From CAYHPY01 sp964358485 (lineage in GTDB: Bacteria; Elusimicrobiota; Elusimicrobia; UBA1565; UBA9628): DNA of 64,000 nt. Positions 24,289-33,051 of this stretch are shown here, piece after piece (the stretch's first letter is position 1; each line of letters opens with the position of its first letter). The translations under genes were made by a program, and so were the position numbers. Below the pieces are notes generated by a model. That model worked only from the letters and a program-made list of their open reading frames with translations. It did not search any database and was not told the DNA's origin. The stretch spans positions 127,842 to 191,841 of the forward strand of contig CAYHPY010000002.1 in assembly GCA_964358485.1 (NCBI GenBank). Reading direction: 5' to 3'.

Positions 24289-25553
24289 AAAATAAGAAAT
24301 TCGACGTGGCCGCCATGGCGAAGGCGGCCAAGGACGCTTCCCGGGTCCTGGCCTTGGCCCCCACGGAGATCAAGGATGCGGCTTTGCGGGCGATGGCGAC
24401 CGAACTGAGGCGGCGCTCGGTGCGCGTGCTGGCCGCCAACGCCCTGGATCTTCGCGCGGCCAAGGCGGCCAAATGCGCCCCGGCCTTCCTTGACCGCCTG
24501 AGGCTGGACGAGCGGCGCTTGGAGGCGGTGGCGTCGGCTTTGGAAAACGTGGCGGGCCTGCCCGATCCGGTGGGGCGGATCACCAACTACGCGGTCCGTC
24601 CCAACGGCCTGAACCTGCGGAAGATGAAGGTCCCGTTGGGGGTCATCTTGATCGTGTTCGAGTCCCGCCCCGGGGTGACGGCCGACGCGGCGGGGCTTTG
24701 CGTGAAATCCGGAAACGCCGCGATCCTCAAAGGCGGGAGCGAGGCCTTGAGGACCAACGCCGTGATCGCCGGGGCGCTCAAGACGGGACTCAAGGCCGTC
24801 GGTCTGCCCGAGGGAGCGGTCGGCTTCATGGGCGTTGCCGATCGCGCCGCGGTGGGGCGTCTTTTGCGTCTGGACGCTGACATCGATCTGGTGATCCCCC
24901 GCGGAGGGCCCGAACTGACCCGTATGGTCCGGCGGCAATCCTCGATCCCGGTCCTCTCCCACGACAAAGGACTTTGCCATACCTATGTCGACGACGGGGC
25001 CGACCTGGCCATGGCCGTCGAGATCGCCTTCAACGCCAAGGCCGAGCGGCCCGGAGTGTGCAACGCGATGGAGACCCTGTTGGTGCATGAGGGCGTGGCG
25101 GCCGATTTCCTGCCGGCCCTGTCCGCCCGTTACCGGGACGCGGGGGTGGAGCTCCGCGGCTGTCCGAAGACCCGGAAAATCCTGCCCGGGATCAAGGCGG
25201 CGACGGCCGCCGACTGGGACGAGGAGTATTTGGACCTGATCCTGTCGGTCAAGGTCGTCAAATCCTTCGAGGAGGCGGTGGCCCACATCGCCGCCCATGG
25301 GACGGGCCTGGCGGAGGCGATCGTGACCGCCGACGAGGAGCGCGGCCGGAGGTTCCAGCGCGAGGTGGACGCCGGGGCGGTCTTCATCAACGCCTCCACG
25401 CGGTTCACCGACGGCGGAGAGTTCGGCATGGGGGCGGAAATGGGGATCAGCACCCAGAAGCTCCACGCGCGGGGCCCGGTGGGCCTGGAAGAGCTCACCT
25501 GCGAGAAGTTCATCGTCACCGGGACCGGACAGGTCCGCGATTCCGGGAAGTAG
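24285..25553 (+). CDS. proA: Gamma-glutamyl phosphate reductase
   Basis: 422 aa. It reduces glutamyl phosphate to glutamate semialdehyde with NADPH, the second proline step. Recognisable segments are PLGVILIVFESRPGVTADAA, GNAAILKGGSEALRTN and LVIPRGGPELTRMV. The catalytic cysteine is in NAKAERPGVCNAMETLLV. The C-terminal EFGMGAEMGISTQKLHARGP is near-invariant in the family. It starts at GTG 24285, overlapping the proB stop. A longer frame upstream only shadows proB. Confidence 0.96.
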   Translation: MKNKKFDVAAMAKAAKDASRVLALAPTEIKDAALRAMATELRRRSVRVLAANALDLRAAKAAKCAPAFLDRLRLDERRLEAVASALENVAGLPDPVGRITNYAVRPNGLNLRKMKVPLGVILIVFESRPGVTADAAGLCVKSGNAAILKGGSEALRTNAVIAGALKTGLKAVGLPEGAVGFMGVADRAAVGRLLRLDADIDLVIPRGGPELTRMVRRQSSIPVLSHDKGLCHTYVDDGADLAMAVEIAFNAKAERPGVCNAMETLLVHEGVAADFLPALSARYRDAGVELRGCPKTRKILPGIKAATAADWDEEYLDLILSVKVVKSFEEAVAHIAAHGTGLAEAIVTADEERGRRFQREVDAGAVFINASTRFTDGGEFGMGAEMGISTQKLHARGPVGLEELTCEKFIVTGTGQVRDSGK

Positions 25554-25556
25554 CTC

Positions 25557-26669
25557 CTACCAACTCCGCCAGGCTCTCAATCCGTCAAGGATCGGCGATT
25601 CGGGGACCGGGATCGTTTTGGGAGGAGTCCACGGCGTCGCCTGCTCGCCCAGCCAGGCGGCCACCAGGGGGAAGACGTGGGTGACGGCGGTTTCTCCGAA
25701 GCATAGATCCTCATGGCCGGCTTTCGGGATCTCAACGTAGCGCGCGCCCGCGCGGCCTGCGACGAAGCGGACGTCCTGCGGAGGGATGACCATGTCCCGG
25801 GCGCCGGCGATGGCCAGGACCGGGGCCTTGATCAGGGGCAGGCGGTCGGTCACTTCATCCACCTTGCCCTGCGCGGCGTAGCGTAAAAACTGGCGGACGA
25901 CGTTCATGGATGTGTCGGTCACGGAGCGCCGCAGGAGTTCTTCCACCATTTCCGGCGTCACGTTTCCCTCGGCCCAGAAGGGCTCGCCCAGAGGGGAATC
26001 CAGCCGTGCGGCCAGTTCCCGCCATGCCCGGTTGTTTTCCCCGAGGGCCCGATGGAGGGTCCAGGCCGGAGGAAAGGGGGCGTCGGCGGGGAGGGCCGGG
26101 CCCAAGGTCATTCCCAGAATCTTGAAAAACCGGTTGAAGGCGATTTGGAGGGCCGGCCCCCCCGACATCGTCCCCGCTCCGGCCAGCGTCACCGCCGCGC
26201 GCACGCGGGGCGCCAGGGGGCCTTCCATGGTGGCGTAGGTGATCAGGCCTCCCAGGCTATGTCCGACCATGAGGACCTGGTCCGAACCGCTCTCGGCCAG
26301 AGCGGCTCTGAGGGCGGCCGGAGCGTCGAAGCGGATGAAATCGTCGATGGAGAATTTCCAGCCGGTCAGATCCGAAACCGGAGGGGCTTGGCTTTCTCCG
26401 CTGCCTCGCAATTCAAAGGACCAGACGTCGAATCCCTCAGCCGCCAAAGTCCGGGCCAAGGAGCGGCTTGGGTCCAAATCCCAGATGCGGCGATTTTCGA
26501 TGAAGCCGTGGGTGAGGAGGACCGGCTCCCGGTAGCGCCGCACGGCCGGAACCCAGCGGTGGAGAGCGATGCGCCAGCCGTCCTCGGTCCGGACCGAATG
26601 CTCTTCCTCGGCCGCGCGGGCGGCGGAGGCCAACCCCAGGAATAATAGGGCCGCCAGCGCGGTCCGCAT
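25557..26669 (-). CDS. Exported alpha/beta hydrolase
   Basis: 370 aa with a signal peptide (TALAALLFLGLASAARA). It has the alpha/beta hydrolase core: LLTHGFIENRRIWDL (oxyanion strand), the nucleophile elbow VGHSLGGLITYA, an acidic residue in AIAGARDMVIPPQDV and the histidine in PKAGHEDLCFG. It is lipase- or esterase-like, with unknown substrate. The ATG overlaps the nucleotidyltransferase stop as ATGA. Convergent with proA, four bases apart. Confidence 0.85.
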   Translation of the reverse strand: MRTALAALLFLGLASAARAAEEEHSVRTEDGWRIALHRWVPAVRRYREPVLLTHGFIENRRIWDLDPSRSLARTLAAEGFDVWSFELRGSGESQAPPVSDLTGWKFSIDDFIRFDAPAALRAALAESGSDQVLMVGHSLGGLITYATMEGPLAPRVRAAVTLAGAGTMSGGPALQIAFNRFFKILGMTLGPALPADAPFPPAWTLHRALGENNRAWRELAARLDSPLGEPFWAEGNVTPEMVEELLRRSVTDTSMNVVRQFLRYAAQGKVDEVTDRLPLIKAPVLAIAGARDMVIPPQDVRFVAGRAGARYVEIPKAGHEDLCFGETAVTHVFPLVAAWLGEQATPWTPPKTIPVPESPILDGLRAWRSW

Positions 26670-27388
26670 CAGGACCGTTCCCGGAGGTAGCGTTTCCGGC
26701 GGGCGGGAGAGGCGAAGAGCTCCTGGGCGGCCTGGTAGTCCTCGGGTCGGCCGATGTCGAGCCAGTCGGCCTTGCTCCGGTAGCCCTGGACCAGTTCCCC
26801 GGCGGATCGGACTCTTAGAACCAAATCCGGAATGCCCAGGGCCTCCCCGTCCTTGATGTGCTTGAGCACCCGGCGGTCGAAGGCGTTGATCCCCATGCTC
26901 ACCAGGTAGCGGTAGGACGGTTTCTCCTGATAGGCCTGCAGGTGGTCCTTGTCGTCCAAGCGCACGACTCCGAAATTGACCTCTGTGCGGCGCTCGCAGA
27001 CTCCCAAGGTCGCGGAGGCGCCGGAGCGGCGGTGGGAGGCCATGAGCGCTCCGAAGTCCAGCGTCGTCAATAGGTCCCCGTTGACCGTGAGAAAATCCTC
27101 CTTGAGGCCGCGGATGATCTTGAGGGCGCCGGCGGTGGAGAGGGGTTTGTCCTCGCGGACGTAGCGGAGCTTGAGCCCCCAGCGTCGGCCGTCCCCGCAA
27201 TAGGCCTCGATGAGTTCGGCCAGATGGCCGGTGGAGACGATCACGTCCCGAAAGCCGTGGGCCTTGAGCTGGCGCAGAACGATCTCGATGATGGGGTAGT
27301 CGCCCACCGGCACCAGGGGCTTGGGCAGGGAGGTCGTGAAGGGTTTGAGGCGCGTTCCCTTGCCCCCGGCCAGGATGACGGCCTGCAT
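26669..27388 (-). CDS. Sugar-1-phosphate nucleotidyltransferase
   Basis: 239 aa. The N-terminal AVILAGGKGTRLKPFT is the nucleotide-binding signature; SLPKPLVPVGDYPIIE, VNGDLLTTLDF and YQEKPSYRYLVSMGINAF follow. SKADWLDIGRPEDYQAA is the usual C-terminal motif. It makes an NDP-sugar from a sugar 1-phosphate, with the nucleotide unresolved. There is no CBS or left-handed helix domain. It directly follows the LegB-type dehydratase with a one-base TGATG overlap, suggesting both serve one sugar. Confidence 0.9.
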   Translation of the reverse strand: MQAVILAGGKGTRLKPFTTSLPKPLVPVGDYPIIEIVLRQLKAHGFRDVIVSTGHLAELIEAYCGDGRRWGLKLRYVREDKPLSTAGALKIIRGLKEDFLTVNGDLLTTLDFGALMASHRRSGASATLGVCERRTEVNFGVVRLDDKDHLQAYQEKPSYRYLVSMGINAFDRRVLKHIKDGEALGIPDLVLRVRSAGELVQGYRSKADWLDIGRPEDYQAAQELFASPARRKRYLRERS

Positions 27389-28380
27389 CAGATGTTGTAG
27401 CGGCCGGGTTTGTAGTCGTGCAGGTGCGTCTGCAGGTAGGAGATGGTGTGGACCAGGCCCTCCTCCAGCGAATGTCGGGGCTTCCAGCCGAGGAGCTTGC
27501 GGGCCTTGCCGTTGCCGCAGATCAGGCGCATGACCTCGGACTTGGGCGGCCGGATCCGGCGCCCCTCGCGGCGGAAGGCCGCCTTGCGGCCCATCAGGCG
27601 CATGATGGCCTGCGCCGTGGCCCCGACGGTCACGCCCCGCCCCGACCCGATGTTGACGACCTGGCCGACGGTCTTGGGGGAGGCGGCGATCGCCAGAAAG
27701 CCCGCGACGGTGTCGGCCACATAGTTGAAATCCCGGACCGGGGTCAAGGAGCCCATGGCCAGTTCCTCGCGGCCTTCGAGCAGTTGGGTGATGATGGTCG
27801 GGATCACCGCCCGGGCCGATTGGCGGGGGCCGAAGGTGTTGAAGGGCCGGGCGACGGCCACCGGAAGCTCGAAGGAGCGGAAGAACGAATCGGCCAGGTG
27901 GTCCGCGCCGATCTTGGAGGCGGAATAGGGGGATTGGCCCTGAAGGGGGTGCTTCTCATCGATCGGGGTGTAAAGGGCCGTGCCGTAGACCTCGGAAGTG
28001 GAGGTATGCACGACTTTCTTGACCTTGCGGCGCAGGCAGGCTTCCAGGATGTTGAGCGTCCCGTTGACGTTGACCGAGGCGAAGCTCTGGGGCGCGGCGT
28101 AGGAATAGGGAATCGAGATGAGCGCCGCCAAGTGGAACACCACTTCCTGGCCTTCGCAAAGCTTGGAGGCAAAGAACGGGTCGGTGACGTCGCCGGGCCA
28201 AACGTCCACCCGTCGCGCCAGGGCGGGTTCCAGGTCTTCCAGGAAGCCCCAATGCCCGCGGGAGTTGTAGCGCACCAAGGCCCGGACCTTGGCCCCTTTG
28301 CGGGCCAATTCCTCGGTCAAATGGCTGCCGATAAAGCCCCCGGCGCCGGTGACCAGGACGCGCGTTCCCTTCCAGTTCAT
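27388..28380 (-). CDS. legB: LegB-type NDP-GlcNAc 4,6-dehydratase (extended SDR)
   Basis: 330 aa. The opening, with VLVTGAGGFIGSHLTEEL and ALVRYNSRGHWGFLED, is characteristic of LegB. VHTSTSEVYGT and the catalytic YSASKIGADHLADSF follow, then RPFNTFGPRQSARAVIPTII. LegB converts GDP- or UDP-GlcNAc to the 4-keto-6-deoxy sugar that starts legionaminic acid synthesis. The other leg-type genes lie 13-20 kb upstream on the same strand, separated by the efflux genes and GT2. The ATG lies six bases after an extended -10 box. Confidence 0.88.
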   Translation of the reverse strand: MNWKGTRVLVTGAGGFIGSHLTEELARKGAKVRALVRYNSRGHWGFLEDLEPALARRVDVWPGDVTDPFFASKLCEGQEVVFHLAALISIPYSYAAPQSFASVNVNGTLNILEACLRRKVKKVVHTSTSEVYGTALYTPIDEKHPLQGQSPYSASKIGADHLADSFFRSFELPVAVARPFNTFGPRQSARAVIPTIITQLLEGREELAMGSLTPVRDFNYVADTVAGFLAIAASPKTVGQVVNIGSGRGVTVGATAQAIMRLMGRKAAFRREGRRIRPPKSEVMRLICGNGKARKLLGWKPRHSLEEGLVHTISYLQTHLHDYKPGRYNI

Positions 28381-28386
28381 CGGCCA

Positions 28387-28395
28387 ATTCTACCA
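28387..28395 (-). promoter_or_regulatory. Extended -10 promoter of legB
   Basis: The minus strand reads TGGTAGAAT (hexamer 28392-28387), six bases before the ATG at 28380, the same spacing as the WbaP-like gene. It lies just downstream of the hairpin at 28405-28466, so legB is probably transcribed separately from the efflux operon. Confidence 0.5.
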
Positions 28396-28404
28396 TAGCA
28401 TGGC

Positions 28405-28466
28405 AAAAATAGGGACACCCCCCATTTTTACCATTGATGGTAAAAATGGGGGGTGTCCCTATTTTT
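28405..28466 (-). terminator. Perfect 30-bp inverted repeat with 2-base loop, likely terminator
   Basis: The left arm 28405-28434 and right arm 28437-28466 are exact reverse complements around a TG loop. The stem core is AGGGACACCCCCC. On the minus strand the stem begins inside the last codons of the RND pump gene and ends in ATTTTT, so it can act as its intrinsic terminator. The perfect symmetry and the GGGGGGTGTCCCTA core also resemble REP-like or transposase-associated palindromes seen in other bacteria. Confidence 0.75.
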
Positions 28467-31400
28467 TCCGTTTAATCCAGGAGGTGAGGTCGTCGGCCAG
28501 GACGTAGGCCATGGGGATGAGGAAGAGGGTCAGGGGCATGGCGATGGTCAGGCCCCAGGCCAGGGACAGGGCCATCGGGGCCACGAAGGGTTCGTAGCCG
28601 CCGAAGCCGTAGGCGGTGGGGAAAAGGCCCAGGAGGGTGGTGATCGAGGAGGCCCAGATGGGGCGGAAGCGCTGGGCGCCGGCCTCGGCGGCGGCTTGGC
28701 GGGCGTCCATCCCCGCCTCGCGGTTGACGTTGATGAAATTGACCAGGACGATGGCGTTGTTGACCACGACGCCGGTCATGGCGACCACGCCCATGAGCGC
28801 CATGAAGGAAGCCGGCATGTTGTGGAGGATGAGTGCGTAGACCACGCCCAGCAGGCCGATGGGGATGGTCAAGAGGATGATGAAGGGCTGGAGGTAGGAG
28901 CGGAACAGGGTGGCCAGGATCACGAAGTCGAGCAGAACCGCGATCCCGAAGGCGCGAAAGAGCGAGCGCATGGACTTGCGGGTTTGCTCCTCCTCGCCGC
29001 CGAAAATGAGCTCGTAGCCCGGGAACTCCTTGGACAGGTCCTTGAAGCGATTTTGAATGGCCGAGTTGACCTCGTGGGAGGTGGTCTTGGCCAGGTTGAC
29101 GTCGGCGGTGACCGTGACCACGGGGCGGAAATTGTAGTGCTGGAGAAAGGGCGGGCCTTGGGCTTTCTCGAAGCGCCCGATCCGGGAGAGGCGCACCGGC
29201 CGTCCCTGGGGATTGAGGACCTCCAGGGCCATGAGGTCGGAGGCCTTGGAGCGCTGACTCTCCTGCAGGCGGACCTTCACGACGACTTCCTCGTCGGGCC
29301 GCCGGATCTTGGTCACCTCGCCGCCGTCCACCGCCAGCGCCAGGTCCTGGGAGGCCCGGGCCACGTCCATGCCCGCGAATGACGCCTCCGGGGCGTCGAG
29401 CACCAGTCGGAGCTGGTCCTTGCCGCCTTCCTCGGAGTCTTTGATGTCCACCACGCCGGGCATCGCGCCCAACTCGCGCTTGATGCGCCCGGCGATCTCG
29501 ACCAGGAGCTTGGGGTCCCGCCCCCGGATGCGGATCATGACGGCCTTGCCGGTGGGGGGGCCCGCCTTCATTTCCTCGAAAATGACCCGCTCGGCGCCGG
29601 GGACAGCCTTGAGCCGCTCACGCAGGGCGGCTTCGATCTCCTTGGTTTTTCGGGGGCGGGTTTCCTCGGGGGTGAGGAAGACCCGGGCCTGGGCGAGGTG
29701 GGTGCCTAGGCGGACCGTTTCTTCATAGCCCAGCATACCGATGGTTCCCGTGAGGGCTTCGAGCTCCGTGGAAGGCAGGGCCATGACCGCCTTTTCGACT
29801 TCCTCAAAGGCGCGGCGTGTGTTGGTCAGGCCCGTCCCCCGGGGCATTTCCACCTGAATGAAAAATTGGTCGATGAGCCCAGGGGGGAACATGACGACTT
29901 TTAGGCGGAGCCAGGCCACTCCGACGGTGGCCAGGAGGAAGGCCCCGGTCAGCAGGCCGAATTTGGCGCGGTGGTGGAGGACCCAATTCACCGTCCGGCG
30001 GTACAAATCGACGACTGAAAGGTACCACCGGGAGTCCGCCGATTCGGAGACGGGCTTGCCCAGCGGAATGAGGTCGATCACATGGGAGGGGAGTATGAAG
30101 AACGCCTCGAAAACGCTGGCGATGAAGGCCAGGACCACGACCAACGGGACCTGGGCCATGAATTTGCCCATGATCCCTTCCATGATGGCGAAGGGCAGGA
30201 AGGCGCAGCATGAGACCAGGACGGAGCCGATTACCGGCATGGCCACTTCCTTGGCCCCATCCACGGCGGCCTGCTCCGGGGGTTTGCCCATTTCCAGGTG
30301 GCGGTAGATGTTCTCGGCGACGACCACCGAGTCGTCATCGAGCATGCCCAGGACGATGATGAAGGCGATCAGGCTCAGCAGGTTGATAGTCAGGCCGAAG
30401 GGCTGGGCGAAGAGCATGGCCGCCGCGAAGGAAATCGGCACGCCCCAGGCCGCCACCACGGCCAGGCGCCAGTCCAAAAACAAGAACAGCGCTCCCAGGA
30501 TGAGCACGCCTCCCTGGAGGAGGTTGTTGGTCATGACCTTGAGACGGCGCTTAATGAAGAAGGACCAGTCGTCGGAAAGCACCAAGCGAATTCCCAGGGC
30601 GCGCGCCCGGGGTTCGGCCACGGCCGCGGCCTTGCGCACCGCGTCGGCCAGCTTGATGGTGTCGCCCGACTTGAGCTTGGAGACCTTCAGGTGGATCGCG
30701 TCGGCCCCGCCCGCCCGGCTGATCAGGCGTTTGTCCTCGAAGCGCTCGGTGACTTTCGCCAGGTCGGCCACGCGGATGTAGGACCGGGCGTCGTTGCCGC
30801 GCACGATGATCTTGGACACGTCCGTCGCGGTCTCGATTTTTCCCACGGCCCGGACCCAAACCTCGGGGCCGCCCATCTCCACGGCCCCGGCGGAGGCGTC
30901 CACGTTGCGCCGGCGGACCGATTCGGCGATTTCCCCGAGGGTCACGCGGGAGCGCTCCAGCTTGTCGCGGTCGGCCTCGATCCAGATTTCCCGCTCCCGG
31001 TCTCCCTCCAGTTCCACCTTGGAGACGCCGGAAATCTCCTCGATCACGTCCTTCATCTCGTCGGCGAAGTGATCGCGCGCCTCGTCGGTTCCGCCGGCCA
31101 AGGACATGGTGATCAGCGGCCGGGCCGAGGTCATTTCGGTCACCAGGGGCTTGTCGGCCCGTTCCGGAAGCTCCCGCACCCGGCTGACCGCCTGGCGCAC
31201 GTCGTCGACGGCCCGGCTGACCTCCCGGTCCGACAAGTCCTCGTCCAGGCGCAGGACCACCAAAGAGCGGTTTTCGATGGAGAAGGACTCCACTTTGTCC
31301 AAGCCCGTGATGCCGCGAAGTTCGTCCTCGATCTTCTTGGTCACCAGGCTCTGCACTTCCTCGGGCGAGGCCCCGGGGTAGGCGGTCTGGATGGTGACGA

Positions 31401-31524
31401 TGTCGAAGGTAAAATCCGGGAAGGCCTCCCGGCGCACGGTCACGAAATGCCAGCCGCCCACGAAGACCACGAACAAAGTGATGAGGTTGGTCAGGACCCG
31501 GCGGGAGAGGAAAAACTCGATCAC
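28459..31524 (-). CDS. RND-family efflux pump (AcrB/HAE1 or HME type)
   Basis: 1021 aa, the usual RND length. Helix 1 (LTNLITLFVVFVGGWHFVTV) is followed by the porter motif YPGASPEEVQSLVTKKIEDE. A second half-repeat starts near residue 515. The helix-4 proton-relay motif reads GMLDDDSVVVAENIYRHLE, and the repeat ends with FRPIWASSITTLLGLFPTAYG. The start is GTG, overlapping the outer-membrane efflux gene as GTGA. No periplasmic adaptor gene is present in the operon. The last codons enter the terminator stem. Drug, metal or lipid specificity cannot be read. Confidence 0.92.
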   Translation of the reverse strand: MIEFFLSRRVLTNLITLFVVFVGGWHFVTVRREAFPDFTFDIVTIQTAYPGASPEEVQSLVTKKIEDELRGITGLDKVESFSIENRSLVVLRLDEDLSDREVSRAVDDVRQAVSRVRELPERADKPLVTEMTSARPLITMSLAGGTDEARDHFADEMKDVIEEISGVSKVELEGDREREIWIEADRDKLERSRVTLGEIAESVRRRNVDASAGAVEMGGPEVWVRAVGKIETATDVSKIIVRGNDARSYIRVADLAKVTERFEDKRLISRAGGADAIHLKVSKLKSGDTIKLADAVRKAAAVAEPRARALGIRLVLSDDWSFFIKRRLKVMTNNLLQGGVLILGALFLFLDWRLAVVAAWGVPISFAAAMLFAQPFGLTINLLSLIAFIIVLGMLDDDSVVVAENIYRHLEMGKPPEQAAVDGAKEVAMPVIGSVLVSCCAFLPFAIMEGIMGKFMAQVPLVVVLAFIASVFEAFFILPSHVIDLIPLGKPVSESADSRWYLSVVDLYRRTVNWVLHHRAKFGLLTGAFLLATVGVAWLRLKVVMFPPGLIDQFFIQVEMPRGTGLTNTRRAFEEVEKAVMALPSTELEALTGTIGMLGYEETVRLGTHLAQARVFLTPEETRPRKTKEIEAALRERLKAVPGAERVIFEEMKAGPPTGKAVMIRIRGRDPKLLVEIAGRIKRELGAMPGVVDIKDSEEGGKDQLRLVLDAPEASFAGMDVARASQDLALAVDGGEVTKIRRPDEEVVVKVRLQESQRSKASDLMALEVLNPQGRPVRLSRIGRFEKAQGPPFLQHYNFRPVVTVTADVNLAKTTSHEVNSAIQNRFKDLSKEFPGYELIFGGEEEQTRKSMRSLFRAFGIAVLLDFVILATLFRSYLQPFIILLTIPIGLLGVVYALILHNMPASFMALMGVVAMTGVVVNNAIVLVNFINVNREAGMDARQAAAEAGAQRFRPIWASSITTLLGLFPTAYGFGGYEPFVAPMALSLAWGLTIAMPLTLFLIPMAYVLADDLTSWIKRKK

Positions 31525-32978
31525 CAGGCTTCTCCCAGAAAGCCCAGGGAGGACAGCAAGGTCCCCGAGGCCCGGGCCAGCTCAACCGCGGCCTGGGCGG
31601 CGTCGATCTCCGCTCTCAAAAGGGCCGCTTGGGCGCGGCGCAGGTCAGCCTGGAAGCGCACGAGCAGGTCCGTCGTCGTCCGCCCGCGTTTGAAATCTTC
31701 TTCCGCGGCGGCCAGTTTGCGGGCTTCCAGCGCCGCCAGCCGGCGCCCCGCGGCCTCCCGCTTGCGGGCCAGTTCCAGGAGCAGGCCCGCGTCCCGGACT
31801 TCCTTATGGATCGACTCCTCGAGTTTCTGGACCTCGAGCAGGGCCGACTCCGCGGCCAGCTCGGCGCGCCGCCGGATCAGGCGCTCTTTTTTAAATCCAA
31901 ACGGGATCGAGAGGCTCATCCCCGCCGCCTTCTCGGCGTGGTCCAGGCTGTCGAGATCGCCCCAGGCGTCCGAGTAGCGCGTCCCCAGGCCCCCGAAGCC
32001 GTAGGTGGCGTTCACCGACAAATCCGGCAGGTTGTCCAGGCGTTCCATGCGCTCGGACCACTCGGCCCGTTCCGCCCGCGCGCGGGCCGAACGCAGGTCC
32101 GCCCGCTCGAGCAAGGCGCGGCGGACGCGGTCGGCGGCGCGCTCCTCGGGAGCCGCGGGGGCGCCGGAGGGTCCGTTCAGGGGCGGGGCGGGATTCTCGT
32201 CCAGGCGGTGGAGGGCCGAGAGCAGGCCCCGCTCGGCCTGCTGTTCCTGCATCCGGCCCACCTCGAGCTCGGTTTCGGCGGCCTCCAGGGACGCCTCGGC
32301 CTGGAGCAGATCGGACGGTTCCACGATTCCGTAGCGCCGCTTTTCTTCATTCCGTTTTTTCAGCAGGCGCGCGTCCACGACGGCCTCCTCCCGGATCGCC
32401 AGAGTTCTGCGGGCATGGTCGAGCTCCAGGTACGCCCGGGCCGCGCCCGCCGCCAATTCTCCGGCCGCGTGGCGGACGCTTTCCAAGGCCGCGCGTTCCC
32501 CCGCGCGGGCGCGCCGCCGCCGCGCGATGTCCGGCCGTCCCCAGAAGTACCGGAGCAGGGGCTGGCGCAATTCCAGCGACATGCGCGAATCCACACTGGG
32601 ATCCAGGACCCGGAACGCCGAGGGGCTGCGGACCCGCTCGTTGCGCCAGGCCAGCGAGGCTTGGGTTCCGAGCAAAGTGTTCTGGGAAATCGCCGTCCGC
32701 CAGTTCTCGGCGTGAGCGTATGAACCATGGAAGACGGGAGAGGCGCGGGGCAGGCGGTCGTTGGCCGAGGTGTAGGACGCTTCGAATTTCGGATCGAGGT
32801 TGGCCAGGATCAACGGCTCCTCGATGCCCGCGTCGGCCAGCACGACCCGGGCCCTTTTGAGCTCCGGGGAGCCTGCCAGCGCCTCCCGCACCGCCTGGGG
32901 CAGGGAGAGGGCCGGGGCCGTGGATAGATCGGCCGACCAGGCGGCGGTCAAAAGGAGTTGGGCCAGCCAGAGGGTCAT
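31521..32978 (-). CDS. TolC-like outer-membrane efflux protein
   Basis: 485 aa with signal peptide (MTLWLAQLLLTAAWS). The mature protein is long amphipathic helices rich in Ala, Glu and Arg in two repeats (ALSLPQAVREALAGSPELKR near the start, KEVRDAGLLLELARKREAAG near the end). This is the outer-membrane efflux protein pattern. ATG 32978 was chosen for the signal peptide and the TGCTATAAT box nine bases upstream. It is translationally coupled to the RND pump. Confidence 0.88.
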   Translation of the reverse strand: MTLWLAQLLLTAAWSADLSTAPALSLPQAVREALAGSPELKRARVVLADAGIEEPLILANLDPKFEASYTSANDRLPRASPVFHGSYAHAENWRTAISQNTLLGTQASLAWRNERVRSPSAFRVLDPSVDSRMSLELRQPLLRYFWGRPDIARRRRARAGERAALESVRHAAGELAAGAARAYLELDHARRTLAIREEAVVDARLLKKRNEEKRRYGIVEPSDLLQAEASLEAAETELEVGRMQEQQAERGLLSALHRLDENPAPPLNGPSGAPAAPEERAADRVRRALLERADLRSARARAERAEWSERMERLDNLPDLSVNATYGFGGLGTRYSDAWGDLDSLDHAEKAAGMSLSIPFGFKKERLIRRRAELAAESALLEVQKLEESIHKEVRDAGLLLELARKREAAGRRLAALEARKLAAAEEDFKRGRTTTDLLVRFQADLRRAQAALLRAEIDAAQAAVELARASGTLLSSLGFLGEAW

Positions 32979-32987
32979 GGTGCGGCC

Positions 32988-32996
32988 ATTATAGCA
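32988..32996 (-). promoter_or_regulatory. Extended -10 promoter of the efflux operon
   Basis: The minus strand reads TGCTATAAT (hexamer 32993-32988), nine bases before ATG 32978. It is identical in core to the box at 15614-15622. No -35 or Shine-Dalgarno was found. Confidence 0.55.
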
Positions 32997-33036
32997 ATCG
33001 TGCCGGGGCGGGGGTTGAGCGCGGACAACCGCTTTG

Positions 33037-33045
33037 TGGTAAACT
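33037..33045 (+). promoter_or_regulatory. Extended -10 promoter of the small exported protein gene
   Basis: TGGTAAACT (hexamer 33040-33045), six bases before ATG 33052. It diverges from the efflux operon promoter across a 73-base gap. Confidence 0.4.
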
Positions 33046-33051
33046 TGATTT

